From assembly GCA_023417985.1 (NCBI GenBank), contig JAEZDV010000234.1:1-44302 (forward strand): DNA of 44,302 nucleotides. The letters are read 5' to 3'. This DNA comes from Actinomycetes bacterium. GTDB lineage: Bacteria > Actinomycetota > Actinomycetes > Mycobacteriales > Mycobacteriaceae. Position 1 is the first letter of the stretch. The number at the start of each line of letters is the position of its first letter. The position numbers and the translations under genes were made by a program. Under the pieces are notes generated by a model. It did not search any database. It saw nothing but the letters and a program-made list of their open reading frames with translations, and was not told the DNA's origin. Below, piece after piece: positions 1 to 13,000 of this stretch.

Positions 1-31
1 TCGCAACACCAGGAAGTACCCGGTGTTGCGA
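1..31 (-). terminator. Candidate terminator hairpin downstream of the mycolyltransferase gene
   Basis: Bases 1-10 and 22-31 are perfect reverse complements (10-bp stem, 11-nt loop). They lie about 50 nt past the stop of the minus-strand mycolyltransferase gene. The stem touches the window edge, so it may be longer and any U-tract would lie outside. Termination is inferred from position and stem strength only. Confidence 0.5.
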
Positions 32-81
32 GCCTCGGCTCTTTGCGTGGGTCGGCACCGCCAGGCGACGCCGCGCGGGTC

Positions 82-1080
82 CTACGAGCCCAGGAGCGAC
101 GCCTCGATCTGCGGCCACGACCGCTTCAGTTCGTCCTCCCAGTATCCCCAGGAGTGGGTGCCCTCCTCCCGGAAGTGGACGGTCGCCGGGATGTCGAGTT
201 CGGCCAGCCGTTCGGCAAGACGCTGAGTGCACACGTTCGTCGCAGCTTCGATGACCCCGCCCACCAGAACCTGTTCGTGCAGTTCCGGCGCCTGGGCCGA
301 CCGTGGCAGCATCGGATTCTCGTACGGACCCGGCAGTCCGCTCCCGTTCGAAACATAGAGGGAGATGCCCCTGAGTCGTTCGGCGTTGACGGTGGGGTCG
401 TGGCGGCGCCACTCCTCGTCGTCGTACGGGCCCCACATGTTCCTCGCGTCCGTCTCACCCATCACTTCGACGACGGTGCGGAGGAACGCCTGACCCATCG
501 GGTCGCTGGTCTGGGCGCAGCCACTGTAGGAGGCGACGCCCCTGTACAGTCCGGGCGCGTGAATGGCGAGATCGAGAACGGACGTGCCCGCCATCGACAA
601 CCCCGCGATCGCGTTGACGCCTGTCGTGCCGAGTGCGCGGTCGACTATCGGAGGCAGTTCGCGGGTCAGGAAGGTCTGCCACTTGGCGCGGCCCACCACC
701 GGATCCTCCCGAATCCAGTCGGTGTAGTAGGTGAACATCCCTTCCGCCGGGATCAGGACGTTCACATTCTTGTCGGCGAGGAAGTCGAGGATCTTCGTCT
801 GATTCAGCCAGTTCGCGCCGTCTTCGCCGCCACCGGCACCGTTGAGCAGGTACAGCGTGGGACGGGGCACGCTCGTGTCGGCCGGACGGATCAACTGGAA
901 CGGAATATCCCGTCCCATCGCTTGCGAGTACACGTGCATGTCCCAGCGAGCTCCGTCGACCTGCTGGATCCGGATCTCCCCGCTCCCGGGCGTCGATGCC
1001 CCGGTATGGGTTCCGGGAACGGTGAGGGCAAAAGCCATGACGGCACAGGTCATGCCGCGTTTGAGACGGTGTGTTTTCAT
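82..1080 (-). CDS. Secreted mycolyltransferase / antigen 85-type esterase
   Basis: The 332-residue alpha/beta hydrolase belongs to the antigen 85/corynebacterial mycolyltransferase family, which moves mycolic acids between trehalose monomycolate and envelope acceptors. A signal peptide is visible: basic start (MKTHRLKRG), hydrophobic stretch to about residue 22, then a small-residue region. The nucleophile elbow GLSMAG places the catalytic Ser at 162. The EGTHSWGYW block places the His at about 309. A Glu near 278 fits the third member of the Ag85 Ser-Glu-His triad. Length matches the family. The ATG at 1080 overlaps the TGA of the upstream NRPS gene (ATGA), so translation of the two is probably coupled. 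Family assignment is firm. The acceptor (sugar, peptide, or water in a plain esterase) cannot be read from sequence. Linkage to an NRPS is unusual for this family and suggests work on the peptide product, which is inference. Confidence 0.85.
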   Translation of the reverse strand: MKTHRLKRGMTCAVMAFALTVPGTHTGASTPGSGEIRIQQVDGARWDMHVYSQAMGRDIPFQLIRPADTSVPRPTLYLLNGAGGGEDGANWLNQTKILDFLADKNVNVLIPAEGMFTYYTDWIREDPVVGRAKWQTFLTRELPPIVDRALGTTGVNAIAGLSMAGTSVLDLAIHAPGLYRGVASYSGCAQTSDPMGQAFLRTVVEVMGETDARNMWGPYDDEEWRRHDPTVNAERLRGISLYVSNGSGLPGPYENPMLPRSAQAPELHEQVLVGGVIEAATNVCTQRLAERLAELDIPATVHFREEGTHSWGYWEDELKRSWPQIEASLLGS

Positions 1081-4000
1081 CGTGCGAACTGGCCCTGTCG
1101 GTCGTCGTCGGATGGAGATGCGAAGACAGTACGTAGCACCGGGCCGACGACCGCAAGTGCCTCGGGCGAAGTCATGCGCCAGTGCGTGACCGGCACTGAA
1201 CGCTCACGGACCTGCCCGCTGACGGCGTCGGCCCATCCGGTGGCACCACCGCGCCCGTCCTCGCCGGCGGAGAAGTACAGAAGGTCACCGTCGAACCGGG
1301 AAGGCCGGTGCCGCGCCGCCGACGCCGCATTGTGCTCCGCGGCCGCCCTCAATTTCCGGACGAGCCGGTCGGTGTCGTGGACCGTATTGCCGGACAGGTC
1401 GGCGACGACGCGCACGAGGTCGTCGACGGTACCCGGTTCATTGCCGTCCGTCTCGAAACCGAACCCGGCGAGCAGATCACCCATCGGCATCATCTCGTCG
1501 ATGCCGCCGGTCGCGGTGCCGAACCCGGTATCGGCGAAACTGTCGAGCATCACCAGCGATGCCACGGTGTCGCCGGCGGCCTGCAACTGCACAGCCATTT
1601 CCTGGGCGATCACACCGCCCATCGACCAGCCGAGAAGCCGGTAGGGGCCGCGCCCCTGGACGCGCCGGATCTCGTCGACGTACCTGGCTGCGAGGTCTTC
1701 GAGGGTGTCGGGGAGATCGTCGAGCGGAGTCTGCAGTCCGTACACCGGCAGCGACGGGTCGAGATGCGGCACGAGCGCGGTATAGCACCACGACAATCCC
1801 ACGATCGGGTGGACGCAGAACAGCGGGGTGAGGTCTCCCTGTTCCCGAAGCGGCTGCAGCACAGCGAATTCCGGTCCTGGCATGTCACCCCGATCGATCT
1901 GCAGCGACAGCGCCTCCACAGTCGAGTGGGAGAACAGCCACTGCAGCGGGACAGCAACACCGAGCGCGTCCCGGATCAGCGCGACTAATCGTGTCGCGAC
2001 CAGAGACGTCCCACCAAGCGCGAAGAAGTCGTCGTCGAGCCCGACTTGCCCGATCCCGAGGATCGAGGAGAATGCTTTCGCGACAGCATTTTCCGTATCG
2101 GTCGACGGAGCACGGAAGTCGTGCGCGCGGATCTCCGGTTGCGGCAGCGCCTTCCGATCGAGCTTGCCGTTCGGAGTCGTGGGCATCGCTTCCAGCACGA
2201 CGAACTGTGACGGAACCATATACGAGGGCAGGGACTTACCCATCTCCGCGCGCAACTGCTGCACATCCGGCTCACCGGCGGGGACGACGTAACCGACGAG
2301 TTGATCGGGCCACGCCACCACAGCACCGGCGGCTACCCGCCCGTTCGCGCGCAACACCGATTCGATCTCTCCCAGTTCGATGCGCTGTCCCCGCAACTTG
2401 ACCTGGAGGTCGTTGCGGCCGACGAACTCGAGTTCACCCCGGCGATTGCGCCGCACGAGATCACCGGTTCGGTACAAGCGCGTTCCGGGGGCGTCGAACG
2501 GGTTCGCCACGAACCGTTCGGCCGTGAGAGCGGCCCGCCCCGCGAATCCGCGGGCCAGCTGCGCACCCGACAGATAGAGTTCGCCGACCACGCCCACGGG
2601 CACCGGGTGCAGTCGGGTGTCGAGCACCCACGCGCCGGTGTTCCATACCGCCCTACCGATGGGAACTGCCGTCCCGTCGTCGACCGAGCTGCCGGGATGG
2701 TGGGTGGCCTGCATCGTGGTTTCGGTGGGCCCGTACAAGTTGTGCACGTCGCAGCCGAACCGGGTGCGCACGCGCTGCGCGGTCGTGCCGGAGAGCGCCT
2801 CCCCACCGGTGAACACCAGCCGCAGCGACGGTACCGGAGCCTCCGCCACATCGAGGACCGCGTCCAGGACGGTCGGCACGAACTGCGCCACCGTGACCTC
2901 GAAGTCCACCAGAGCGCGCGCCAGGTACTCGGGATCGCGATGTCCGTCCGGTACGGCGACCGCCAGCCGCGCCCCCGTGTGCAACGGCCAGAACAACTCC
3001 CACACCGACGCGTCGAAGGTGAGCGGTGTCTTGAGCAGCACCGTGTCGCCGCCGTCCACGAGGAATTCCTCCTGTAGCCAGCTCAACTGGTTCATCACCG
3101 ACGCGTGCGACACCATGACCCCCTTGGGCCGGCCTGTCGATCCCGACGTGAACAGGACGTACGCCGCGTTGTCCGCGCGCAGCGGCGCGCGTCGTTCGTG
3201 GTCTCCGATCGGCGCCTCCGAGACGCCGGACAGGTCAACGACGCCGAGATCCACGACCGTGCGGTCGCCGTACGCGTCGCGGTGAACCGACGACAACACG
3301 AGCACCGGGTCTGCTGTGTCGAGCACATAGGAGGTTCGCTCGGTCGGCTGCCCGGGATCGAGCGGGACGTAGGCACCACCGGCAGCGACCACCGCGTGTA
3401 CGGCGACCACTGCGTCGATCGAGCGTTCCATCGCGACCGCGACGTTCGCGTCCGGCCCGACTCCCAGCGAAACGAGGTGCCGTGCAAGCTGGTTCACGCG
3501 CGACGTGAACTCGGCATAGCTGTAGGACACCGTGCCGTCCGTTACCGCGACGGCGTCCGGGGATCGCTCTGCCTGGGCGTCGAGTCTCTCCGGGAGTGTG
3601 CCGAACGTGGCATGGGTGCGCACGGTCGGCAGGCCGAGTGCCCGCAGCACCGAGTGCTCGTCGGGTGCGAGCCAGTCCAGATCGCCGACCGGGGTGGCGG
3701 GAGCGTGCACCACCGCGTCGAGAATCCGCACCACACGATCGGCGATGGCGACGACCGTGGCATCGTCGAACAGGTCCGTGGCGTACATCCACGTCATGGA
3801 GATGCCCGAGGGTTCCCCCGTCTCGGAGAACGATTCGTGCGCGGTGATCTGGAGGTCGAACATCGCTCGTTCGAGGGGAGGCTCGACCGGCTCGATCCCG
3901 ACATCGCCCAGCCGGAACTCGCCGGCCGGCATGTTCTGCAGGGTCAGCATGACCTGGAACAGCGGATTGCGTGCCTGCGATCGCGGGGGCGCCAGTACTT

Positions 4001-7000
4001 CGACCAGCCGCTCGAACGGCACCTCGGCGTGCGCGAAGGCGCGCAGATCGACCTCCCGGACGGATCGGAGCAGGTCGGTGAACGGACTGCCGGGGTCGAC
4101 CGCCGTGCGGAGCACCAGGGTGTTGACGAACATGCCGACGAGGTCGTCGAGAGCGGCGTCGCCGCGACCGGCGACCGGTGTGCCCAGTGCGATGTCGGAC
4201 GAGCCGCTGAGCCGCGAGAACGCCACCGCCGTCGCACTGTGCAGCACCATGAACAGCGTCGCCCGGTGGGCTCCGGCCATCGTGAGCAGACCGGCGTGGA
4301 GCGTCCCGTCGAGCGTCACCGTGTGCGACGCGCCTCGATGCGACACAACCTGGGGTCGCGGCCGGTCCCAAGGCAGTTCGAGTTGATCCGGCAGGGACGC
4401 CAGAGTCTCGGTCCAGAAGTCGATCTGCTCGGCCATGACGCTGCCGGGGTCGTCCTCGGACCCGAGGACCGTCCGCTGCCACAACGAGTAGTCCGAGTAC
4501 TGCAACGGCAGCGGTGCCCATCCGGGTGGGTTGCCTCGGACCCGAGACGCATACGCTGTCATCACGTCCCGAGTGAGCGGACCCATCGAGAAACCGTCGG
4601 CGGCGATGTGGTGGACCACAAAGACGAGAACGAAATCTTCCGGGGCGGGCCGGTACACCCGCACTCGTACCGGCACCTCCGCGGTCACGTCGAATCCTGC
4701 CGAGACGAACTCGGCGACCACGGCGAGCACGTCGTCCGCACCGACCGGTACGGGTGTCAGGTCCGCCACCACCGCGGAGGGTGCCAGCACCTGCTGGATG
4801 CCCTCGCCGTCGACCTCGGGATACATCGTCCGCAGCACCTCGTGCCGGGCCAGCACGTCCTCCACCGCTGCCTGCAGTGCGGGGACGTCGAGGCGGCCCG
4901 ACACGCGAAGCACCGCTGGGATGTTGTAGGTGGCGGAATCGGGATCGAACCGGTTGAGGAACCACAACCGCTGCTGTGCGAGCGACAGGGGAATACGCGC
5001 GGGCCTCTCACGGGCGGTGAGGGCCGGCCGGGCGCCGGCACCGGCGGTCGATGCGACGGCGGCCGCGAGGGCCGCCACGGTCGGTGCCTCGAAGACGGCG
5101 CGCACCGGCAGGTTTCTGTCGAGGGCAGACCCGAGGCGCGCGGCCAATTGTGTGGCGATCAGGGAGTTTCCGCCGAGTGCGAAGAAGTCGTCGTGCACGC
5201 CGACCCGTTCCAGGCCGAGGACGTCCGCAAACGCGCCCGCGACCCGGCGTTCGGCCTCGGTGCGCGGTGCAACGAACTCGGCTGCTGTGAAGACGGGTTC
5301 GGGAAGCGCCCTCAGATCGACCTTGCCCGCCCCCGTGAGGGGAAGGGCATCGACGACGGTGATCGCCGCGGGCACCATGTAGTCGGGGAGCGTCCGCGCG
5401 GCATGTGCGGCCACGTCGGCGGCATCGACGACGAGTCCGGGTGCGGGCGTCACGTACGCCACCACGGCGCCGGTCGGGGTGTGCGGCACGCTCACCGCGG
5501 CGTCGACGGCTGGATGGCCGGACAGGACAGCGTCGATTTCGGACAGTTCGATTCGGTGGCCACGAACCTTGACCTGGAAGTCGTTGCGTCCCAAGTATTC
5601 CAGTGTCCCGTCGGCGATCTTCCGGACGCGGTCACCCGTCCGGTACATGAGTCCGCCATCGACCGGGCCGGCGACGAACCGCGTTGCGGTGAGCGCGGCG
5701 CGATCGTGGTAACCCCGGGCGAGCCCCGCGCCGGACACGTACAGTTCGCCCGGCACTCCGGTGGGCACCGGTTGCAGGCGGTCGTCGAGAACCCTCGCGG
5801 ACGTGCCGAGGACGGGACGTCCGATGCGCACCGGTTCTCCCGGCACCATCGGACCGAAATGCGTTGCCATGATGGTCGACTCGGTAGGACCATAGGCGTT
5901 GAACATCGCACGTCCCGGCGCCCACCGTGCCACGAGCGACGGTTCGCACGCTTCACCGCCGACGACGACCACCCGAACGTGCGGTAGCGCCGCGGGATCG
6001 ACTGTCGCCAGTGCCGCGGGTGTCAGGAAAAGGTGTGTCACGCCGGCGTCGGCGAGCACCTTCTCGAGTTCGGTGCCGCCGTAGATGCCGGTGGGCACGA
6101 GCACGAGCGTCGCTCCTCCACCGACCGCCATCAGCAGTTCGAGCAGCGACGCGTCGAAGCTGGGTGACGCGAACGCCGCGATGCGGTCACCGGGCCGCAC
6201 GCCGTAGTGGCGTTGTTGCTCGGCAACGAACGCTGCGAGACCGCGGTGGGTGACGACCACGCCTTTCGGCACGCCTGTGGAACCGGACGTGTAGATCAGG
6301 TAGGCGGCTTGGTCGGGGTGGGGTTCCCGCGCGGGGACGGGCAGGTCGTCGTCGGTCCGCGCGGCGGCGTCGAGCCACCGCACGTCGTCGGGCAGGGCGT
6401 TGCGGTGTGCGTCGGTCGTGAGCCCGAGCCGCACGCCCGAGTCGGTGAGCATGTGCTCGATGCGAGCCGCCGGATAGGTCGGGTCGACGGGCAGGAAGGC
6501 AGCGCCTGTTCGGGCGACCGCCCAGACAGCGAGTACCGATTCCACCGAGCGCTCCACGGCGACGGCAACAACCGTCTCCGGGCCTGCGCCGGCCTCGATC
6601 AGCATGTGTGCGAGCGCCGCCGAGCGGCGGTCGAGTTCCCCGTAGGTGACGATGCGCGTCCCGGAGACGAGCGCGGGCACCTCGGGATCGGTGACAGCGG
6701 TGGTGAGTAGCTGCGGGAGGGTCCGTGCGTCGACGGATTCAGGGCGGCGCAGCAGTTCGTCGTGCTCGGCGTGCGAGAGCAGGTCCAGGGTGCCGATGGA
6801 GGCATCCGGATCTGCCACAGCCGACTCCAGCACGCGCACGAAACGATCGACCAGCATTGCGGCAGTCGATTCTTCGAACAAGTCCCGGGCAAAGGTCAGC
6901 GTGACGGTCGCGTGCCGCTCGTGCTCGGTGACCGCGAATTCGAGATCGAACTTGGCGATCCCGAAATCGACGGGCAGTACCTCGATTTCGAGACCGGGCA

Positions 7001-10000
7001 GCGTCACCGCACCGGGCCGCGGTACGTCGAGCGCGAGCACCGTCTGGAACAGCGGTTGGTGCGACGTCGAGCGCGCCGGTGCAAGCGCCTCGACAAGTTG
7101 CTCGAACGGAAGGTCGGCGTGGGAGTACGCGGCAAGATCGTTGTCGCGCACCGCGGTCAGGGCTGCGGTGAACGAGAGCGAGGCATCGAAGCGGGTGCGC
7201 AAGGGGAGCGTGTTGACGAACATGCCCACCACGTCGTCGAGGTCACGGTGCCCGCGACCGGCGACGGGGGTGCCGACCGTGACGTCATAGGTTCCGCTCG
7301 TGCGGGCGAGGAGGACGGTGAGGGCGGTGTGAAGCACCATGAACAGCGATGCGTCGTGCGCCCGTGCGAGTTCGGTGCACGCGGTGTAGACCTCCGTGGG
7401 CACGTCGGCGGTGACGGTGCCGCCGCGGAACGACGGGACCGACGGTCGCCGGCGGTCGGTGGGCAGATCCAGCAAATCGGGCGCTCCGGCCAGGGTTTCG
7501 CGCCAGAATGCCAGTTGAGCAGCCGCGACCGATTCGGGGTCGTCGATGCCCCCGAGAAGCCCGTGCTGCCACAGGGCGTAGTCGGCGTACCCGACCGGCA
7601 ACGGCTCCCAGTCCGGAACGTGGCCGGACGCGCGCGCGCCGTACGCCGCGACCAGATCGCGCGCCAGTGCCTGCATCGACCATCCGTCGATCGCGATGTG
7701 ATGCACGACCAGCGCGACGACGTGCCGGTCGGCGTCTTCGCGGACGACGTTCAGCGCGAGAGGGATCTCGCGGGTGACGTCGAAGCCGCGGCCGACCACC
7801 TCGACCAGCCACTCGTCGAGCGTCCCGTGGAGGTCCTCGACGGTCAGGGTGAGTGGGTCGACCGCGCTCGCGACAGGCAGGATCTCCTGCCGGGGACCGT
7901 TGCTGTCCTCCGGATAGCGTGTGCGCAGCGTCTCGTGCCGGCCGACGATGTCGGTGACGGCACTGCGCAGCGCGTCGACGTCGAGCGTGCCGGTCAGGCG
8001 TAGCGCGACCGCCACGTTGTAGGCGCCCGACGCCGGGTCGAAGCGGTTGACGAACCACATGCGCGCCTGTGCCGGCGAGAGCGGTAGCTGCTCCGGTCGC
8101 GGTCCCGCAACGAGCGCGGGGAGCGCCGCCCGGCCGCGCTGGGCGTCGATGACGGTGGACAACCCTGCGACGGTGGGGTGGTCGAACAGATCGCGGATCT
8201 GCAGGCGAGTGTCGAATGTGTCGTCGAGGCGGGCGAGCAACCGGGTTGCGGTGAGCGAGTTGCCACCGAGATCGAAGAAGTTCGCGGTCGCACCGAGGTC
8301 GATGCGCCCGAGCACGTCGGCGAGGACCTCCGCCACGGCCTTCTCGGTCATGGTGGCCGGTTCGGTGTACTCCGCGCCGGCCCCGAAATCGGGTGCGGGG
8401 AGGGCCTGGCGGTCGAGCTTGCCGTTCGAGGTGAGCGGCAGCGCGTCGAGCACGACCGCAACGGTGGGGACCATGTGTCGCGGAAGGCGGGTGGTGGCGT
8501 GGCGGAGGACGGCCTCGCCGTCGAGTGTCCCCACGACGTAGGCGACCAGGTGTTCCCCGGCGACGGTGTCGCGATGCAGTACGACGACGGCCTGCGCTAC
8601 GTCGTCGTGCTCGAGGAGTGCGGATTCGATCTCCCCGAGTTCGATGCGCTGGCCCCGGAGCTTTACCTGGAAGTCACTGCGGCCCAAGTACTCGAGGACG
8701 CCGTCGACGCGCCACCGCACCACGTCGCCGGTGCGGTACAGCCGTGCTCCCCCGGAGGGATCGGCGACGAAACGTGCGGCTGTCGGGCCGGGGGCCGCGT
8801 AGTAGCCACGGGCAAGTTGCACTCCCCCGAGATACAACTCACCCTCGACACCCACCGCGACTCGCCGGAGTCGTGAATCCAGCACGCGCACATCGGTGTT
8901 CCAGACCGGTGTTCCGATGGGCACCGGGTTCTCGCCAGCGACGGTCTCGTGTGCGGTCACGTCGACCGCGGCCTCGGTGGGTCCGTACAGGTTGTGCAGG
9001 GGCGCGCCGAGAGCGTCGGCGAAACGCGCGACGGTCGTGGCCGGCAGTGCCTCACCGCTGGTGAACACCTGACGCACGCTGCCGCATCGCGTCAGGTCGG
9101 CTCCGGTGAGGAACACGTCGAGCATCGACGGTACGAAATGCAGCGTGGTGACGCCGTATTCGTCGATCACGCGAGAGAGGTAGCGCGGATCGCGGTGCCC
9201 GTCCGGGCTCGCGAGCACCACCGAAGCACCGGTGGACAACGGCCAGAACAGCTCCCACACCGACACGTCGAATGTCGCGGGAGTCTTCTGCAGCACCACA
9301 TCGTCTCCGGTGAGCGGATACGTGTCCTGCATCCAGAGCAAGCGGTTGACGATGCTGCGGTGCGAGATCGCGACGCCCTTGGGCCGTCCGGTGGAACCCG
9401 AGGTGAACAGCACGTACGCCAGGTCGTCAGGAAGGAGCTGCGCGCGGCGGTCGCGGTCGGTGAGTGGCGCGCCGGAGAATTCGGACGCTTCGGGGAGGGC
9501 ATGGAGAATCCGTGCCGGGGAAGCCGTCTCCAGTACGTGCGCGGTGCGCGCGGCGGGCTGGTCGGGATCGATCGGCACGTAGGCCGCGCCGGCGGTGACG
9601 ACGGCGTGGATGGCCGTGAGCTGGTCCAGCGAGCGCGGCATCGCGACCCCCACGAGATCACCGGGCCCGATACCGTCGGCGACCAGTGCGCGCGCGACGC
9701 GGTTGACCCCCGGCGCAAATTCGGTGTAGCGCAGGGTGGAGCCGCCGTCGACGAGTACAGCCTGCGCGTCGGGAGTGCGCCGAGCCTGTCGCGCAAGGAG
9801 ATCCGCGAGGGTGGACGCGGGGAGTGCGCGAACCGCGCCGCGTTCGAATCCGGCGACGGTATCGCGCTCGCCGGGCAGGAAGACATCGACGTCACCGATC
9901 CGCGTATCCGGGGAGGTCGCCACGGTCTCGAGTACTCCGACGAGCCGCTGCGTCAACCGGTCCACCGTCGCGGAATCGAACAGGTCGGTCCGGTAACGCA

Positions 10001-13000
10001 CGCTCAGCCGCAGTTGCGGTTCGAGAATCGCCATCACGGTGAGCGGGTAGTGCGTGGCATCGCGAGCGTCGATCCCGGTGACGCGCATACCCGCGAAGTC
10101 GGTGGTCTCGTCGAACCCTGCGCGGTCGACGGGGTAGGACTCGAACACGGTCAGGGTGTCGAACAGTGTTCCGGCACCTACGGCGTGCTGGATCCGGCCG
10201 AGACCCACGTGGTGATGGTCGAGCATCGACACCTGGGTCTCCTGCACGCTGCGCAGTAGATGGGCGACGGTGTCCTCGGGCTGCAACCGCACCCGCACCG
10301 GAACGGTGTTGATGAACAGGCCCAGCATGTCCTCCACGCCGGGCAATTCGGCGGGTCGTCCGGAGACGGTCGCGCCGAAGACCACGTCCGAGCGCGAGAG
10401 CAGCCGTCCGAGGACGAGCGACCACGCGACCTGCACCATGGTGTTGACCGTGACGCCGGTGTCGCGGGCTCGTGCGGTGAGCGCGGCGAGCAGTGGCGCG
10501 GTCAGTCCGACGCCGATCTCGCCGGGGTTGTCTTCGAAGCTGTCCCCGGCGTTCGGGCAGACGAGTGTGGGCTCGGTGACGCCTTCGAGCAACCCGGTCC
10601 AGGCCTGCAGCGAACGGTGCTCGTCCTGCGCGTGCCACCACCGGAGATAGTCGCGGTACGGCACCGGGTCGGGCAGGGCGTCCCGGGAAAGGTAGTGGGT
10701 GAGCACTTCTCGTACCAGAAGCGGCATCGACCAGCCGTCGAGAACGAGATGGTGGTTGGTGAGCACGAGTGTCGCCCGGTCGTGCCCGGTGCGCACGAGC
10801 ACCGCCCGCAGCAAAGGTGGGCGAGCAGGGTCGAACGGTGCTGCGCGTTCGACGTCGAGCACGGCCGAGCGCTCCTCGGCGTGTACCTCGCGCCACGGCA
10901 CCTCGACGTGTTCGAGGACGATCTGCACCGGGTCGCCGGTCTCGTCGTGGACGAACGCCGTGCGCAGGTTGGCGTGTCGTGCGACGACCGCGTCCATGGC
11001 CGCGCGCAATCGATCGCTGTCCACGGCCCCGGCCAGTTCGAGGCTCAGTTGCGCAACGTAGACGTCGAGTGAGCCTGCTGCGAGCCGGGTGTGGAACAGC
11101 AGGCCCGCCTGGAGTGGAGGAAGCGGCCAGATGTCGTGGACGCCGGCGTACTGCGATTCCCACTGTTCGATCTGCCGCTGACGAACCGCGACGAGCGGAA
11201 CGTCGGACGGCGTGAGCCCGCCCGCGTCGGCGTGCCCGACGTGCGTGGCGAGGCCGGTGAGGGCGTCGAGCCACAGTTCGGCAAGTTCCTCGACGCGCTC
11301 GGCCGCGACCACACGCGGCACATACGCGAACGTTGCGGTCAGGTGCGGCCCGTCTGCGCCGTCGACCACCATCGCGTTGATGTCGATCGCTGATGCGGCA
11401 GCGAGTGCAGAGGTGCGGTTGGGGTCGAGATCGACGTCGTCGGGCACCCAGCCGATGTCGCGGATCTCGTCGGGAATGTGACCGGAGGTGAGCCGGCCGA
11501 GGTAGTTGAACGACAGTTGCGCTCCGGGCATTTGCGCCAGCGCACGGCCGGATTCGTGGTCCAGGTGCCGCAGTACGCCGTAGCCGACGCCGTGGTTCGG
11601 TACGGCGGCGAGCTGTTCCTTCACTGCCTTGATCGCGGCTCCCACGTCGAACCCACCGTGCGGTGTGTCGTGCAGGTCGCCGGAGACGGAGAGGCGCACC
11701 GGGTAGGCGCTCGTGAACCATCCGACGGTACGGGCGAGATCGGCGGGACCGACCGCGTCGGGAGCTCGGCCGTGCCCTTCGAGGGTCAGCAGCAGCGAAT
11801 CGCCGGCATCGCCGTTCCAGCGGGCGGCGGCGAGTGCGAGCGCGGTGAGCAACCCGTCGGCAGCGCCACTCCGGTAGAGCGCGGGCAGCCTGGTCAGGAC
11901 GGCCTCGGTGACCACGGGGTCGATCTCGACCCGCACCCGGCGAGTGGTGGCGAGGGTATCGAGTGCCGGGTCGAGAGGTGCGACGCCGCGCAACGGGCGT
12001 ACTCCTGCGAGAGTGCGTTGCCAGTATCCGAGTTCGTCGGCGAACGCACCGTCGCGTGCCGCACCGTGCAGTGCGTGCGCCCAGCGACGGAACGAGGTTG
12101 CCACCTCCGGCAGAACCGGCTCCCGGGCCGCCACGACCTGCATCCACGCCTGAGCGAGATCGGGCAGCAGCACCCGCCAGGACACTCCGTCGACAACGAG
12201 GTGGTGTGCGACGAGCAGGAGTCTGCCCTTCACGCCCGGGGCTTCGACGTCGAACCACACGGCCGCGAGCATCACCCCGGCCCGGGGATTCAATGCCGCT
12301 GCGGCGCTGTCGCACCGAGATGTGATCAGATCGTCGACGTCTTCGACGCGGGCGACCGGGACGCGCGTGACGAGAGTGTCGGGGTCGATGACGTCGGCCG
12401 CGACTTCCCAGGTCTTGTCCCGCAGTGCCGAACGCAGCATGTCGTGGTGAGCAAGCAGAGCGCCGAGCGCAGCGGACAGCTGACGGGCGGTGAGATCGGA
12501 AGGTGTGGTGACGAGCACGGCCTGGGCGAAGGTGGAAAAGTCTCCGCGTCCGAGCATCTCGTGCACGATGGGGGTCAACGGGATCTCGCCGGTGCCACCG
12601 CCGGGCAGTTCCGTCATGACCGGGGATGCGGCCACGCTCGTGGCGACGCGAGCGAGGGCCGCAATCGTCTTGTGCTCGAAGATCTGTCGTGCCGTCAGGT
12701 GCAGACCGATGTCCTTGGCGCGCGCGGCGAACTGCATAGCCACGATGCTGTCCGCGCCGAGGGCGAACAACGAATCGTCGACACCGACCCGCTCGACGTC
12801 GAGCAGCCCGACAGCGAGTTCGGCGAGGGCGATCTCGGATTCGGTTTCGGGAGAGCGAAATTCGGCCGAGGCGAAGTGCGGCGCAGGCAGTGCCGCGCGG
12901 TCGAGCTTTCCCGCGGGTGTCACCGGGATGTGATCGAGTTCCATCATCGCGGCGGGCACCATGTGCGACGGGAGCATCCGGCCGACGCCGTCGAGGAGTG

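Noticed and set aside
43..1644. Plus-strand open frame of 533 codons across the mycolyltransferase and TE
   Set aside because: Opposite-strand shadow. The minus strand has a signal peptide, catalytic triad and overlap junction that this frame cannot explain.
3105..5987. Plus-strand open frame of 960 codons
   Set aside because: Antisense to modules 3 and 4 of the NRPS; same composition artefact, no ribosome-binding site or recognisable motif.
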